Assembly (NCBI RefSeq): GCF_000744655.1
Contig: NZ_JQMJ01000004.1
Span: forward strand, 5,456,001-5,520,000
DNA from: Streptacidiphilus rugosus AM-16
GTDB taxonomy: Bacteria > Actinomycetota > Actinomycetes > Streptomycetales > Streptomycetaceae
Length of the DNA: 64,000 bases
Reading direction: 5' to 3'
Positions 31,510-40,890 of this stretch are shown here, in pieces. Position numbers and translations under genes: made by a program. Numbering within the stretch: the first letter of the stretch is position 1; each line of letters starts with the position of its first letter. Below the pieces are notes generated by a model. That model ran no database searches, was not told where the DNA came from, and saw only the letters and a program-made list of their open reading frames with translations.

Positions 31510-33306
31510 ATGCCCGGACGCATCGAGGACTACGCCCTCATCGGAGACCTGCAGACCGCCGCTCTGGTGGGCAGGGACGGTTCGATCGACTGGCTCTGCC
31601 TGCCCCGCTTCGACTCGGCCAGCTGCTTCGCCGCACTGCTCGGCGGCGAGGAGCACGGCCACTGGCGGATCGCCCCCGCCTCAGACGGTCAGGCCCCGCG
31701 CCGCTCCTACGTCGGCGACAGCCTGGTGCTGCAGACGGAGTGGACCACCTCGACGGGGACCGTCCGCGTGATCGACTTCATGCCGCAGCGCGATCGCACC
31801 CCGGACGTGATGCGGATCGTGGAGGGCGTCAGCGGCCACGTGAAGATGACCGGCGAACTGCGGCTGCGCTTCGACTACGCCCGGATCATCCCGTGGATGC
31901 GCCGCACCGACCACCACCGCGTCGCGGTCGCCGGGCCCGACGCCGTGTGGTTGCGCTGCGGCGAGGGGGTGCGCACCTTCGGGCGGGACTTCGCGACGGT
32001 CTCGGAGTTCACCGTCCACGCCGGCGACCGGGTGCCCTTCGTGCTGAGCTGGGCCCCCTCGCACCACAAGCAGCCGCCGCGCCAGGACGCCGAGGCGGCG
32101 CTCAAGGCGACGCTGGCCGACTGGGAGGCCTGGTCCGCGCGCTGCTCGACCCAGATGGCCGACCGGGACCGGGCCGCCGTACGACGCTCGCTGATCACCC
32201 TCAAGGCGCTGACCTACCAGCCGACCGGTGGCATCGTCGCGGCCGCGACGGCGGGCCTGCCCGAGCAGATCGGCGGCGCACGGAACTGGGACTACCGCTT
32301 CTGCTGGCTGCGCGACTCGACGATGACGCTCTCGGCGCTGCTGGGCGCGGGCTACCGTGCGGAGGCCGAGGCCTGGCACGGCTGGCTGCTGCGGGCGATC
32401 GCCGGGGACCCGGCCGACCTGCAGACCATGTACGCGGTCGGCGGCGAACGGCGGCTGCCGGAGACGGTCGCCGACTGGCTGCCGGGCTACGAGGCCTCGC
32501 GGCCGGTCCGCTTCGGCAACGCCGCGGTGGACCAGCTCCAGCTGGACGTCTACGGCGAGGTCCTGGACACCCTCTACCTCGCCCACCAGCACGGCATCCG
32601 GATAGAGCGCCACGTCTGGGGTCTGCTGCGCAAGTTCCTCGAGTACCTGGAGGAGCACTGGTCCGACCCGGACGAGGGCCTGTGGGAGGTGCGCGGCCCG
32701 CGCCGGCACTTCGTCCACTCGAAGATCATGTGCTGGGTCGCCTTCGACCGTGCGGTCAAGCTCGCGGACGACACCGGGATGCCCGGCCCCACGGAGCGCT
32801 GGCGCGAACTGCGGGACCTGATCCACGCCGACGTCTGCGCCCGCGGCGTGGACCCGAGGACCGGCGTCTTCACCCAGTACTACGGCGGAGCCGCGCTGGA
32901 CGCCTCGGCGCTGTTCGTGGTGAAGACCGGCTTCCTGCCGCCGGAGGACGTGCGGGTCGTGGCCACCGTCGAGGCGATCCAGCGCGAGCTGGACCACAAC
33001 GGCTTCGTGCGCCGCTACTCCACACCGGACGCGGCGGACGCCACCGACGCGGTCGACGGCCTGGCCGGCACCGAGGGCGCGTTCCTGGCCTGCTCGTACT
33101 GGCTGGCCGACGCGCTGCTCGCGATCGGAAGGAGCGAGGAGGCGCGGGCCCTCTTCGACCGGGTCTCCGCCCTGGCGAACGACCTCGGCCTGATCTCGGA
33201 GGAGTGGGATCCGCACAGCGGCCGCCAGCTCGGCAACACCCCCCAGGCGTTCACCCACGTCGCCCTGGTGAACACCGCGTTCCAGCTCGCACGAGCAGAA
33301 GGCTGA
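31510..33306 (+). CDS. Glycoside hydrolase family 15 protein (glucoamylase/trehalase type)
   Basis: Cytoplasmic enzyme of 598 residues without signal peptide. The N-terminal beta domain opens IEDYALIGDLQTAALVGRDG followed by SIDWLCLPRFDS, which is diagnostic of the bacterial GH15 group. The (alpha/alpha)6 catalytic domain has NWDYRFCWLRDSTMTLSALL and the later EEWDPHSGRQLGNTPQAFTH, which holds the catalytic base Glu region. Actinobacterial members of this size act as trehalases or glucoamylases. It has no sugar transporter nearby, so it likely handles internal trehalose or glucan. Confidence 0.93.
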   Translation: MPGRIEDYALIGDLQTAALVGRDGSIDWLCLPRFDSASCFAALLGGEEHGHWRIAPASDGQAPRRSYVGDSLVLQTEWTTSTGTVRVIDFMPQRDRTPDVMRIVEGVSGHVKMTGELRLRFDYARIIPWMRRTDHHRVAVAGPDAVWLRCGEGVRTFGRDFATVSEFTVHAGDRVPFVLSWAPSHHKQPPRQDAEAALKATLADWEAWSARCSTQMADRDRAAVRRSLITLKALTYQPTGGIVAAATAGLPEQIGGARNWDYRFCWLRDSTMTLSALLGAGYRAEAEAWHGWLLRAIAGDPADLQTMYAVGGERRLPETVADWLPGYEASRPVRFGNAAVDQLQLDVYGEVLDTLYLAHQHGIRIERHVWGLLRKFLEYLEEHWSDPDEGLWEVRGPRRHFVHSKIMCWVAFDRAVKLADDTGMPGPTERWRELRDLIHADVCARGVDPRTGVFTQYYGGAALDASALFVVKTGFLPPEDVRVVATVEAIQRELDHNGFVRRYSTPDAADATDAVDGLAGTEGAFLACSYWLADALLAIGRSEEARALFDRVSALANDLGLISEEWDPHSGRQLGNTPQAFTHVALVNTAFQLARAEG

Positions 33307-33316
33307 GGCCGAACCG

Positions 33317-34078
33317 ATGGATCTGGGACTGGACGGCCGCGTCTACGTCGTCACCGCCGCCACCCGCGGCCTGGGCCTCGCCGCGGCGAAGGAGCTGGTC
33401 TCCGACGGGGCGCGGGTGGTGGTCACCGGCCGCGCGAAGGAGTCGGTGGCCGAGGCCGTGGACGCGCTGGGCGGCCCGGAGCGCGCGGAGGGCGTGGTCG
33501 CCGACAACGCCGCGCCGGACACGGCCGCGCGACTGGTCGGCGCCGCGCTGGAGCGCTTCGGCCGTCTGGACGGCGTCCTGATCAGTGTCGGCGGCCCGGC
33601 CGCCGGCACCGCGCTGGGCACGCCGGAGTCGGCGTGGCGGGAGGCGTTCGAGTCGGTCTTCCTCGGCGCGCTGCGGATCGCCCGCGCGGCGGCGGACGTG
33701 CTGGGGGAGGGCGGTGCGATCGGCTTCGTGCTGTCGGGCTCCGCGCGCGAGCCGATCGCCGGTCTGGCGGTCTCGAACGGCCTGCGGCCCGGGCTGGCGA
33801 TGGCGGCCAAGACGCTGGCGAACGAGCTGGGCCCGGAGGGCATCCGGGTCTTCGGCCTGCTGCCGGCCAGGATCGAGACGGAACGTGTCCGCCACCTGGA
33901 CTCCCTGGCAAAGGACCCGGACGCGGCGCGGGCCGCCGCGGAGGCGGCGATCCCGCTGCGCCGCTACGGCCTGGCGGAGGAGTTCGGCAGGGTCGCGGCG
34001 TTCCTGCTGTCGCCCGCGGCGTCGTACCTCACCGGCGTGATGATCCCGGTGGACGGCGGCGCGCTGCACGGCCTGTAG
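33317..34078 (+). CDS. SDR-family oxidoreductase with atypical active site
   Basis: Protein of 253 residues with the SDR fold: cofactor loop TAATRGLGLAAA (residues 13-24), an adenine-binding VVADNAAPD, and the late TGVMIPVDGGALHG. The catalytic Ser is present (FVLSGSAREP), but the expected Tyr-x3-Lys is absent. At its place is LAVSNGLRPGLAMAAKTLA, where an SN-x2-R segment replaces it, as in a known SDR branch. Reaction therefore uncertain. It starts 10 bases after the GH15 gene and is probably co-transcribed with it. Confidence 0.85.
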   Translation: MDLGLDGRVYVVTAATRGLGLAAAKELVSDGARVVVTGRAKESVAEAVDALGGPERAEGVVADNAAPDTAARLVGAALERFGRLDGVLISVGGPAAGTALGTPESAWREAFESVFLGALRIARAAADVLGEGGAIGFVLSGSAREPIAGLAVSNGLRPGLAMAAKTLANELGPEGIRVFGLLPARIETERVRHLDSLAKDPDAARAAAEAAIPLRRYGLAEEFGRVAAFLLSPAASYLTGVMIPVDGGALHGL

Positions 34079-34088
34079 GCCGGACCTC

Positions 34089-34164
34089 CGGGAGCCGCAT
34101 GCATTTTTTCGTCTAACCGGTCAGGGCGCAGAACCGGATAGACGAAGAAATGCATGCCCTCCCG
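34089..34164. terminator. Very long bidirectional hairpin after the SDR gene
   Basis: The core arms GCATGCATTTT... (34097-34121) and ...AAATGCATGC (34133-34157) pair over 25 bases with two mismatches; flanking CCGGGAG/CTCCCGG extends the stem beyond. It contains a T6 run, out of keeping with the GC-rich surroundings. It lies 11 bases after the SDR stop. It could be an efficient terminator or the remains of a small palindromic element. Confidence 0.7.
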
Positions 34165-34373
34165 GACAGCGAGCGGGTTCGGTGTGGAGATCGCGGCTCG
34201 GAGGCTGTCGACAGGGGCCGAGGCGTGATTCTGCGCGGAGCCGCAGCGGATGAGCCGCGGAAAAGCCCTGCATGGAGAGCGTGAGGCGGGGCGGCCTGCG
34301 GGCGGCCGGTCCGGGTCGGCCGAACCGACGCCCGGACCGGACCGCGCCGGCAGCGCACCGGAGTTCGGCGCGG
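34165..34373. other. Gap without a supported gene
   Basis: The stretch between the long hairpin and the convergent enoyl-CoA hydratase gene holds no reading frame with recognisable features, and I see no repeat or RNA in it. Confidence 0.5.
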
Positions 34374-35168
34374 CTACTCCCCGACGCCCGCGAGGTCCTT
34401 CAGGCGGCGCAGCTGGGCCGCGCGCTCGGTGGCGCGCTGCTCCTCGAGGGTGCGTGCGGACGCGCCCTGGAGCAGGGCCTTCGTTTCGATCAGGGCGTTG
34501 CGCGGCGACGCCAGCAGGGCGGCGGCCAGGTCGGATGCGGCCGCGTCGAGCTCCGCGGCGGGGACGACCAGGTTGGCCAGGCCGAGGCGGGCGGACTCCT
34601 CCGCGCCGACCCAGCGGCCGGTGCCGCAGATCTCCAGGGCGCGGGCCGGGCCGACCAGGTCGACCAGCGGCTTGGTGCCGGTCAGGTCGGGGACCAGGCC
34701 CAGCGCGGTCTCCTTCATCGCGAACTGGACGTCCTCGGCCACGACCCGCAGGTCACAGGCCAGCGCCAGCTGGAACCCGGCGCCGACGGCGTGGCCCTGG
34801 ACAGCGGCGATGCTGACCAGGTCGGGGCGGCGCCACCAGAGGAAGCCCTCCTGGTACTCGGCGATGACCTCGTCCGCGTCCTCGCTCTTGGCCAGGTCGA
34901 CGAAGGAACGCTCGCCGGGGATGCCCTCCAGGGTGAACGCCTGCCGGTTCAGGCCGGCGGAGAAGGAGACGCCGTCGGCGCGCAGCAGCACGACCCTGAC
35001 CGCGCCAGGCAGCTCACGGCCGATCGCCGCGAGGGCGCGCCACATCGCGGGCGACTGCGCGTTGCGCCGCTCGGGGCGGCAGAGCGTCACCGTGGCGAGC
35101 TCGCCCGCCACCTCCAGGCTGACTCCGGCCTCGGCCCATTCGGCGGCGTTGTCGGCATTGGCAGTCAC
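34374..35168 (-). CDS. Enoyl-CoA hydratase/isomerase family protein
   Basis: Crotonase-fold enzyme of 264 residues. Oxyanion-hole segments are FSAGLNRQAF (first) and AVQGHAVGAGFQLALACDLR (second), the most conserved crotonase motif. MKETALGLVPDLTGTKPLVD carries the usual Gly and the position of the second catalytic acid, here Asp. Either hydration or another crotonase reaction is possible. The start is GTG at 35168, fixed by GGAGG 5 bases upstream. It is a single gene. Confidence 0.92.
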   Translation of the reverse strand: MTANADNAAEWAEAGVSLEVAGELATVTLCRPERRNAQSPAMWRALAAIGRELPGAVRVVLLRADGVSFSAGLNRQAFTLEGIPGERSFVDLAKSEDADEVIAEYQEGFLWWRRPDLVSIAAVQGHAVGAGFQLALACDLRVVAEDVQFAMKETALGLVPDLTGTKPLVDLVGPARALEICGTGRWVGAEESARLGLANLVVPAAELDAAASDLAAALLASPRNALIETKALLQGASARTLEEQRATERAAQLRRLKDLAGVGE

Positions 35169-35330
35169 AGGTACCTCCGGCGATCGCAGAACTTAGCTAC
35201 CGAAGAGTAACCTCACCGCACCGCCAGGGCCAGACACGGGCCGGAGCGGGGCCGGACGTGCCCGGACGCGACGAACGACGGTCGGGGGGAGGTGACCCGG
35301 ACCGCCGTGTCGTCAAGAGCAGGTGGTGTG

Positions 35331-35564
35331 TCAGGAACCGGTTGCGGCGACGGCCTTGGCCTTGCCGCGAGTGGCTCCGCCACGGCCGCGCAGGGAAACT
35401 CCGGACTCGCTGAGCATGCGGTGAACGAAGCCGTAGGAACGACCCGTCTCCTCCGCCAGCGCGCGGATACTCGCACCGGAGTCGTACTTCTTCTTGAGCT
35501 CGGTCGCGAGCTTCTCCCGTGCGGCACCAGTCACCCGGCTGCCCTTTTTCAGAGTCTCGGCCAC
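35331..35564 (-). CDS. Small helix-turn-helix protein
   Basis: DNA-binding protein of 77 residues, highly basic. After MAETLKKGSRVTGAAREKL it has a homeodomain-like helix-turn-helix, KYDSGASIRALAEETG then SYGFVHRMLSESGV, and ends with a basic RGRGGATRGKAK tail. The pattern matches the HTH proteins of about 70-80 residues conserved in Streptomyces, whose targets are unknown. GTG at 35564 follows GAGGAGG, which settles the start; longer upstream frames are rejected. Confidence 0.85.
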   Translation of the reverse strand: MAETLKKGSRVTGAAREKLATELKKKYDSGASIRALAEETGRSYGFVHRMLSESGVSLRGRGGATRGKAKAVAATGS

Positions 35565-35914
35565 CCGTGCCTCCTCGTAGCAGTGCTCTGTCGGAATCCC
35601 ATGATCACCCATGGGGGGCTCCATGGCCACCCATTCGACAAGGTCGATACCGGGAATCCCGGGATGAAGTGGTGCTGCCGCGCACACGGGGAGCGTGCGC
35701 CACCTGGCCGCACGCCCCCGGCAAGGGACTGCCGTTCTCGCGAAAATGCTGATCAGCAGCGGTAATTGAGCAATGCGACGGAATCCGGAATCCGGAGAAT
35801 CCAGCCGGTCACCAGGGCAGGACGAAGCGCCACGCGATATGAACTCTTCTGGTCCAGATGCATGATCCCCCGCCTAGTCCAACAGTTCCGACGACGGGCT
35901 TTGCTACTGATATT
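35565..35914. other. Intergenic region without a supported gene
   Basis: This 350-base stretch upstream of the small HTH gene and downstream of the ABC-F gene has lower GC than its surroundings. It contains CCATGG palindromes near 35610-35625 and GCTGATCAGC at 35748-35757, plus a short GAATCCG direct repeat near 35780. It probably holds the HTH promoter and control sites. No coding frame is convincing. Confidence 0.45.
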
Positions 35915-37513
35915 TCACGCCAGCGTCACGAGATCCGCGTATCCCTCGTTCCACAGGTCCTCGACGCCGTCCGGAAGCAGAATGATCCGCTCGGGCTGGA
36001 GGGCCGTGACGGCCCCCTCGTCGTGGGTGACCAGGACCACCGCACCGGCGAAGGACCGCAGCGCGCCGAGGATCTCCTCGCGGCTGGCCGGGTCGAGGTT
36101 GTTGGTCGGCTCGTCCAGCAGCAGCACGTTCGCGCTGGAGACGACCAGGGTGGCCAGCGCCAGCCGGGTCTTCTCGCCGCCGGAGAGGACCCCGGCGGGC
36201 TTGTCGACGTCGTCGCCGGTGAAGAGGAAGGATCCGAGGATCTTGCGGACCTCCACCAGGTCCATGTCCGGCGCGGCCGAGCGCATGTTCTCCAGGATCG
36301 TCCGGTCCGCGTCCAGGGTCTCGTGCTCCTGGGCGTAGTAGCCGATCTTCAGCCCGTGGCCGGGGACGACCGAGCCGGTGTCCGGCTCCTCGACGCCCGC
36401 CAGCATCCGCAGCAGCGTGGTCTTGCCCGCGCCGTTGAGGCCCAGCACGACGACGCGCGAGCCCTTGTCGATGGCCAGGTCGACGTCGGTGAAGATCTCC
36501 AGCGAGCCGTAGGACTTCGACAGGCCCTCCGCCGTCAGGGGGGTCTTGCCGCAGGGGGCCGGCTCGGGGAAGCGCAGCCGGGCGACGCGGTCGTTCTGGC
36601 GGACCGCCTCCAGGCCGGAGAGCAGCTTCTCTGCGCGGCGGGCCATGTTCTGCGCGGCCACGGTCTTGGTCGCCTTGGCACGCATCTTGTCGGCCTGGGC
36701 GTTGAGCTGCGAGGCCTTCTTCTCGGCGTTCGCGCGCTCGCGCTTGCGGCGCTTCTCGTCGGCCTCGCGCTGCTGGAGGTAGAGCCGCCAGCCCATGTTG
36801 TAGACGTCGATGCAGGTGCGGTTGGCGTCCAGGTAGAAGACCTTGTTGACGACCTCGTCGACCAGGTTGATGTCGTGCGAGATGACGATGAAGCCGCCCT
36901 TGTAAGACTTCAGGTAGTCGCGCAGCCACAGGATCGAGTCGGCGTCGAGGTGGTTGGTCGGCTCGTCCAGCAGCAGCGTGTCCGAGTCGGAGAAGAGAAT
37001 GCGGGCGAGCTCGACACGGCGGCGCTGACCGCCGGAGAGGGTGTGCAGCGGCTGCCCGAGGACCCGGTCCGGCAGGCCCAGGCTGGCGGCGATCGTCGCG
37101 GCCTCGGCCTCGGCGGCGTAGCCGCCCTTGGTGAGGAAGGTGGTCTCCAGGTTGGAGTACTTCTTCATGGCCTGCTCGCGGGTCGCCCCCTTGCCGTTGG
37201 CCATCTTCTCCTCGTTGATGCGCATCTTGCGCAGCACCTCGTCGAGGCCACGGGCGGAGAGGATGCGATCCCTGGCGAGCACGTCGAGGTCGCCGGTGCG
37301 CGGGTCCTGCGGGAGGTAGCCGATCTCGCCGCTGCGGGTGACCGTGCCGCCGGCCGGCTGGCCCTCGCCCGCGAGGACCTTGGTGAGCGTCGTCTTGCCC
37401 GCGCCGTTGCGGCCGACCAGGCCGATGCGGTCCCCGGCGGCGACGCGGAAGCTCGCCGACTCGATCAGGATGCGCGCGCCCGCGCGCAGTTCGATGTCAT
37501 TGGCGGCGATCAT
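35915..37513 (-). CDS. ABC-F family ATPase (ribosome-associated type)
   Basis: Soluble protein of 532 residues with two ATP-binding cassettes and no membrane domain. Domain 1: GLVGRNGAGKTTLTKVLAG, LSGGQRRRVELARILF and LLLDEPTNHLDADS. Domain 2: VLGLNGAGKTTLLRMLAGVE, LSGGEKTRLALATLVV and LLLDEPTNNLDPAS. Between them is the helical P-site tRNA interaction linker, rich in Lys and Arg (KRRKRERANAEKKASQ). Such proteins act on stalled ribosomes or protect them from antibiotics. It is not clearly EttA. ATG at 37513. Single gene. Confidence 0.93.
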   Translation of the reverse strand: MIAANDIELRAGARILIESASFRVAAGDRIGLVGRNGAGKTTLTKVLAGEGQPAGGTVTRSGEIGYLPQDPRTGDLDVLARDRILSARGLDEVLRKMRINEEKMANGKGATREQAMKKYSNLETTFLTKGGYAAEAEAATIAASLGLPDRVLGQPLHTLSGGQRRRVELARILFSDSDTLLLDEPTNHLDADSILWLRDYLKSYKGGFIVISHDINLVDEVVNKVFYLDANRTCIDVYNMGWRLYLQQREADEKRRKRERANAEKKASQLNAQADKMRAKATKTVAAQNMARRAEKLLSGLEAVRQNDRVARLRFPEPAPCGKTPLTAEGLSKSYGSLEIFTDVDLAIDKGSRVVVLGLNGAGKTTLLRMLAGVEEPDTGSVVPGHGLKIGYYAQEHETLDADRTILENMRSAAPDMDLVEVRKILGSFLFTGDDVDKPAGVLSGGEKTRLALATLVVSSANVLLLDEPTNNLDPASREEILGALRSFAGAVVLVTHDEGAVTALQPERIILLPDGVEDLWNEGYADLVTLA

Positions 37514-37605
37514 GGCGAAGCTACTCCCGGAACGGTACGTGCCGTACGTGCTGGATGCCGACACGACCGACCGGAGGGGGGCCATGCTGCAGGATTCAAG
37601 CAATT

Positions 37606-38355
37606 CTAACGGGCCGTGCAAACGCGTTCTGCGACGGAATGCCCGGTGGCCGGATCCAGGGGGTCCGGCTCGCGCGCGGGCACGGCCAGCAGGCCGACCC
37701 CGTCCCCCGCCGCGGCCAGCCGGAGCGCCGTCCCCGGGCGCTGCCAGCGGCGGCCGTCGGGACTGAAACCCTCCAACCGGTCGCCGTCGCCGTCGGCGCA
37801 GACGCGCTGGACCACCACCCAGCCGCCGAGGTGCACCGGCGCGTCGAGACCGGACGCGGCGTAGGAGCAGCCGGGCGGCGGCAGCGTCGAGGTGCGGATG
37901 GTGCCGTCGCCCGTGTTGTAGGTCATCACCAGCTCGGAGGTCATCACCAGGAACGTTTCTCCCGCGCCCAGCGGCACCAGCAGCAGCGGCGTCCTGGCTT
38001 GCACCCCCGGCAGGAACCGGTGCCAGCGGACGGCCGCCGGCTCCGGCAGCATCCCGGTCAGCATGCCGTCGTCCCAGACCGCGACGGTGGTGCCGGCCAC
38101 CGGCACCAGCCGGCGCGGCAGGACGCCGGCCCTGCGGTAGCTCCACGCGGCCAGCCCGCTGCGCCGGTCGTACGCCTGCACCTCGCCCCCGGGCCCGGTC
38201 CGCAGCGCGTCCGCGGCGACGGCCCGCGCCCGCGGGTCGGACGACGCCGCGACGGTGTCACCGAACGGCGCCGGCCGATGCTCCCTCGCTGCCGCGCCCA
38301 GCAGCGCAAGCCCCACGACCAGCAGGGCCGACAGGGCTTTGACGGCGGAACGCAT
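37606..38355 (-). CDS. Secreted beta-propeller-like protein of unknown function
   Basis: Protein of 249 residues with a Sec signal peptide: MRSAVKA, a hydrophobic core (LSALLVVGLALLGAAA) and a likely cleavage after Ala. The mature part has repeats of the PQQ/propeller kind, such as VQAYDRRSGLAAWSYRRAG and TTVAVWDDGMLTG, and two cysteines (PPPGCSYAA and VQRVCADG) that may pair outside the cell. It is too short for a full propeller. Not linked to a named family. ATG at 38355. Confidence 0.7.
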   Translation of the reverse strand: MRSAVKALSALLVVGLALLGAAAREHRPAPFGDTVAASSDPRARAVAADALRTGPGGEVQAYDRRSGLAAWSYRRAGVLPRRLVPVAGTTVAVWDDGMLTGMLPEPAAVRWHRFLPGVQARTPLLLVPLGAGETFLVMTSELVMTYNTGDGTIRTSTLPPPGCSYAASGLDAPVHLGGWVVVQRVCADGDGDRLEGFSPDGRRWQRPGTALRLAAAGDGVGLLAVPAREPDPLDPATGHSVAERVCTAR

Positions 38356-38618
38356 GCACGTCACCGTAAGCGCTGGGGCCACTCACAGCGTGACAGCACG
38401 ACCACGGCGCGTGTCCGTGTCGCACGCTGCCCGGCCCCGGCGGCCGAGCGCCCCCCGCGATCCGGAACACAGGGCTGCTCGGCGCCCGGACGGGCGGGAC
38501 GACGAGGTGGGAGGGCGCCGTCCGCCCGGCGCGGAGCCAGGGGCGCGGAGGCCGCGTCGCGGCCCGTCCCGCGGCAGGTGGGTCGCTCGGGGGCCTGCGG
38601 ATCCGTCCCGGCCGGGGG

Positions 38619-38954
38619 CTACCGCCCGCGGGGGGCGTACATGATGAGGCCGACGCCGACGAGGCAGACCAGGGCGCCGATGACGTCGAAGCGGTCGGGG
38701 CGGTAGTGGTCGAAGACCATGCCCCAGGCCAGGGAGCCGGCCACGAAGACGCCGCCGTAGGCGGCCAGGATGCGGCCGAAGTGGGAGTCGGGCTGGAGGG
38801 TGGCGACGAAGCCGTACGCGCCGAGGGCGATGACCCCCGCGCCGATCCAGGCCCAGCCGCGGTGCTCACGCACGCCCTGCCACACCAGCCACGCCCCGCC
38901 GATCTCCAGGACGGCGGCGAGCAGGAACAGCGGGACAGAGCGTGCGATCGTCAT
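38619..38954 (-). CDS. YnfA/UPF0060-family membrane protein
   Basis: Integral membrane protein of 111 residues with four helices. The UPF0060 pattern is clear: [59 protein letters not shown] and the last helix [18 protein letters not shown]. The family resembles small multidrug-resistance proteins, and its function is not settled. It starts 11 bases after the stop of the BcsL-like acetyltransferase gene, so it may ride on the exopolysaccharide transcript. Confidence 0.93.
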   Translation of the reverse strand: MTIARSVPLFLLAAVLEIGGAWLVWQGVREHRGWAWIGAGVIALGAYGFVATLQPDSHFGRILAAYGGVFVAGSLAWGMVFDHYRPDRFDVIGALVCLVGVGLIMYAPRGR

Positions 38955-38965
38955 GAGGCAGCAGC

Positions 38966-40162
38966 CTAGGCAGTCCGCGACCCGGAATCCGCACCGGACG
39001 CGGCCCGGCCCTGGGCCAGGACGCGGAGCCTGGAGCGCACCGACCTGAGCCACGGCAGGCGGGTCCGGGCGAAGGCCTTGGCGCGGGCCGTGGCCCGCGC
39101 GGCCGCCGCCACCGGGACCACCGCCGTCGTCGAGCCGAGCAGCAGCCGCTCGTTGCGCGTCGGGTCCGGGCGCCAGCGCTGCTTGTACGGCTCGTCGCCG
39201 CGCAGCAGGCTCAGCTCCGCGCAGCCGGTGCGGACGGCCTGGGCGAGCGACTCGCCGAACAGCATCCCGGCGATGTCGACCCGCTCCCGTGCCTCGGGGT
39301 GCACGCCGTAGACGTAGAGCGCGGCCATGGCGTGGCTCTGCAGCATCAGGTCGCAGGCGATCAGCCGTCCGTCGAGCCGGTACTCCCGCAGCGTGGCCCG
39401 CCCGCTCGCGGCCATGCCGGTGGCCGCCGCGCGCAGGTGCCTGGCGAAGCGTTCGCGCATGTGCTCGGGCGTCGCGCCGCGCTCGCGCCACTGCAGGGCG
39501 TGCAGCGCGAGCATCCGGTCGACGGCCTCGGGCGCCTCCCACGGCGGCACGCTGCGCACCTCGACGCCCGCCGCGGCGAGCTTGCGGAGCTTCACCTTGG
39601 TGCGCTGCGCGGTCCGGCCCGGCAGTCGCGTCAGCAGCTCCTCCATCGGGACCCCGGGCAGGTGCTGGACCAGCGACGCGGGCAGCTGCCGCCGCGCGCG
39701 CGGCCAGTGCGGGGCCAGCCGGTGGACCGCCGCGTCCGCGCGGACCTCGCCGAGGTCGAGCCGGGAGAAGGGCGCACGCAGCTCCTCGGCCAGCGCGGCG
39801 GCGAGCGCGGCGGCGGCCTCGTCCAGGTGGTCGGCGTCGAGCAGCACGTCGTGGAAGTCGGTCAGCTCCGCGCCGAGCGGGCGCAGGGCCACGCCGTCCC
39901 GGTACAGCGGGGCGAGCGCGATCAGCCTCCCGTCCCGACGGACCGTCACCAGCCGCAGCCGGCCCGGCCGCCCGTAGCTGTGCCACCAGGAGGAGAGCCA
40001 GGCGTGGCACTGGAAGGGCGTCGCCCCCGGGCTGTGCTCCTGGAGCTCGTCCCACTCCTCCGCGAGGACGTCCAGGGCACGCTCGTCGCGCAGCACCACC
40101 GTCTCCACGGCCGGGGGCGCCCCGGCCGCGCCGGACGCCTCGGACCGGACGACCGTGGTCAT
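38966..40162 (-). CDS. BcsL/CelD-like GNAT-family acyltransferase
   Basis: Protein of 398 residues with the double-GNAT (FemAB-like) arrangement. [18 protein letters not shown] near residue 50, [20 protein letters not shown] and, in the second half, [20 protein letters not shown] and [16 protein letters not shown] are typical of the BcsL/CelD acetyltransferases of polysaccharide operons. It probably adds an acyl or aminoacyl group to the polymer or its lipid-linked unit. Its ATG overlaps the stop of the Wzz-like gene by 4 bases, so it is co-translated with the exopolysaccharide operon. Confidence 0.88.
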   Translation of the reverse strand: MTTVVRSEASGAAGAPPAVETVVLRDERALDVLAEEWDELQEHSPGATPFQCHAWLSSWWHSYGRPGRLRLVTVRRDGRLIALAPLYRDGVALRPLGAELTDFHDVLLDADHLDEAAAALAAALAEELRAPFSRLDLGEVRADAAVHRLAPHWPRARRQLPASLVQHLPGVPMEELLTRLPGRTAQRTKVKLRKLAAAGVEVRSVPPWEAPEAVDRMLALHALQWRERGATPEHMRERFARHLRAAATGMAASGRATLREYRLDGRLIACDLMLQSHAMAALYVYGVHPEARERVDIAGMLFGESLAQAVRTGCAELSLLRGDEPYKQRWRPDPTRNERLLLGSTTAVVPVAAAARATARAKAFARTRLPWLRSVRSRLRVLAQGRAASGADSGSRTA

Positions 40163-40890
40163 GCGCCCGCCCCGGCCTTCTCGCGCTGCTGCTCGGGCAG
40201 GGGCGCACCGTCGGCGCGCTCGCGGCCGGCCGGCTCCTCGCGCTCGCGCGCGGTGCGACCGGTGCCGCCGGCGCCCGGCCGGGCCAGCAGGGCGAGGCTG
40301 CCGAGCAGCACGCCCGCCGCTCCGCCGACGGCGACGTCGAGGCTGCGGGAGGGGGTGGACGCCGTGGCCGGCGCGGCGGCCTGGGCGAAGGCCATCATCC
40401 GCACATGCGTCTGCTTCGTCGTCGCGTTGCCGAAGGCGACCAGCGAGCGGGCCACCGCGTTGGCCTCCCTCGCCGCCGCCCCGGCGCCGGTCGCGGTTCC
40501 GGTGATCTGGATCATCGGCGCGTCCGGCGAGGTCTGCGCCTGGACCTGCGCGGTCAGCTCCCTGACCGGGACGCCGGTCTCGGCCGCCGCGGCGGCCAGG
40601 ATCTCCGGCTGCGCCACGACCCGGCCGTACGCCTGGGCGAAGCTGACCGCGGTCGCGCTGTCCGCGCCCTGGTCGGCCACCACCATCACGTAGGCGTCCG
40701 CCTGGTACTGCGGCGTGGCCACGAGGGCGTAGCCGCCGCCCGCCACGGCGCCCGCGGGCACCGCCACCAGCAGCGGCCACCACTTGCGCAGGGCCGCCCG
40801 CAGGACGGTGCTGCGCCGTTCCGCCGACGCGGACGAGGGGGCCGCGGGTGCTGCGTGTGCGGGCGCGCTCTGCTTCTCGCTATCGGGCAC
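40159..40890 (-). CDS. Wzz-like polysaccharide chain-length / co-polymerase protein
   Basis: Membrane protein of 243 residues. Helix 1 is near residue 37 ([20 protein letters not shown]), then [10 protein letters not shown] starts the extracytoplasmic part, and helix 2 is near 190 ([17 protein letters not shown]), followed by an Arg/Glu-rich cytosolic tail without a kinase domain. This is the two-helix Wzz/PCP topology that sets polymer length. Start GTG at 40890, overlapping the end of the upstream glycosyltransferase by 11 bases. Confidence 0.82.
   Translation of the reverse strand: MPDSEKQSAPAHAAPAAPSSASAERRSTVLRAALRKWWPLLVAVPAGAVAGGGYALVATPQYQADAYVMVVADQGADSATAVSFAQAYGRVVAQPEILAAAAAETGVPVRELTAQVQAQTSPDAPMIQITGTATGAGAAAREANAVARSLVAFGNATTKQTHVRMMAFAQAAAPATASTPSRSLDVAVGGAAGVLLGSLALLARPGAGGTGRTAREREEPAGRERADGAPLPEQQREKAGAGA

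Noticed and set aside
34113-34358. Minus-strand frame of 81 codons in the gap after the SDR gene
   Set aside because: It runs through the long hairpin and has no ribosome site or recognisable features.
35565-35687. Longer version of the small HTH protein
   Set aside because: The upstream extension has no ribosome site and unusual composition, while GTG 35564 has GAGGAGG directly before it.
38356-38618. Additional small gene between the secreted protein and the YnfA-like gene
   Set aside because: Frames there lack ribosome sites and have only shadow-type composition.
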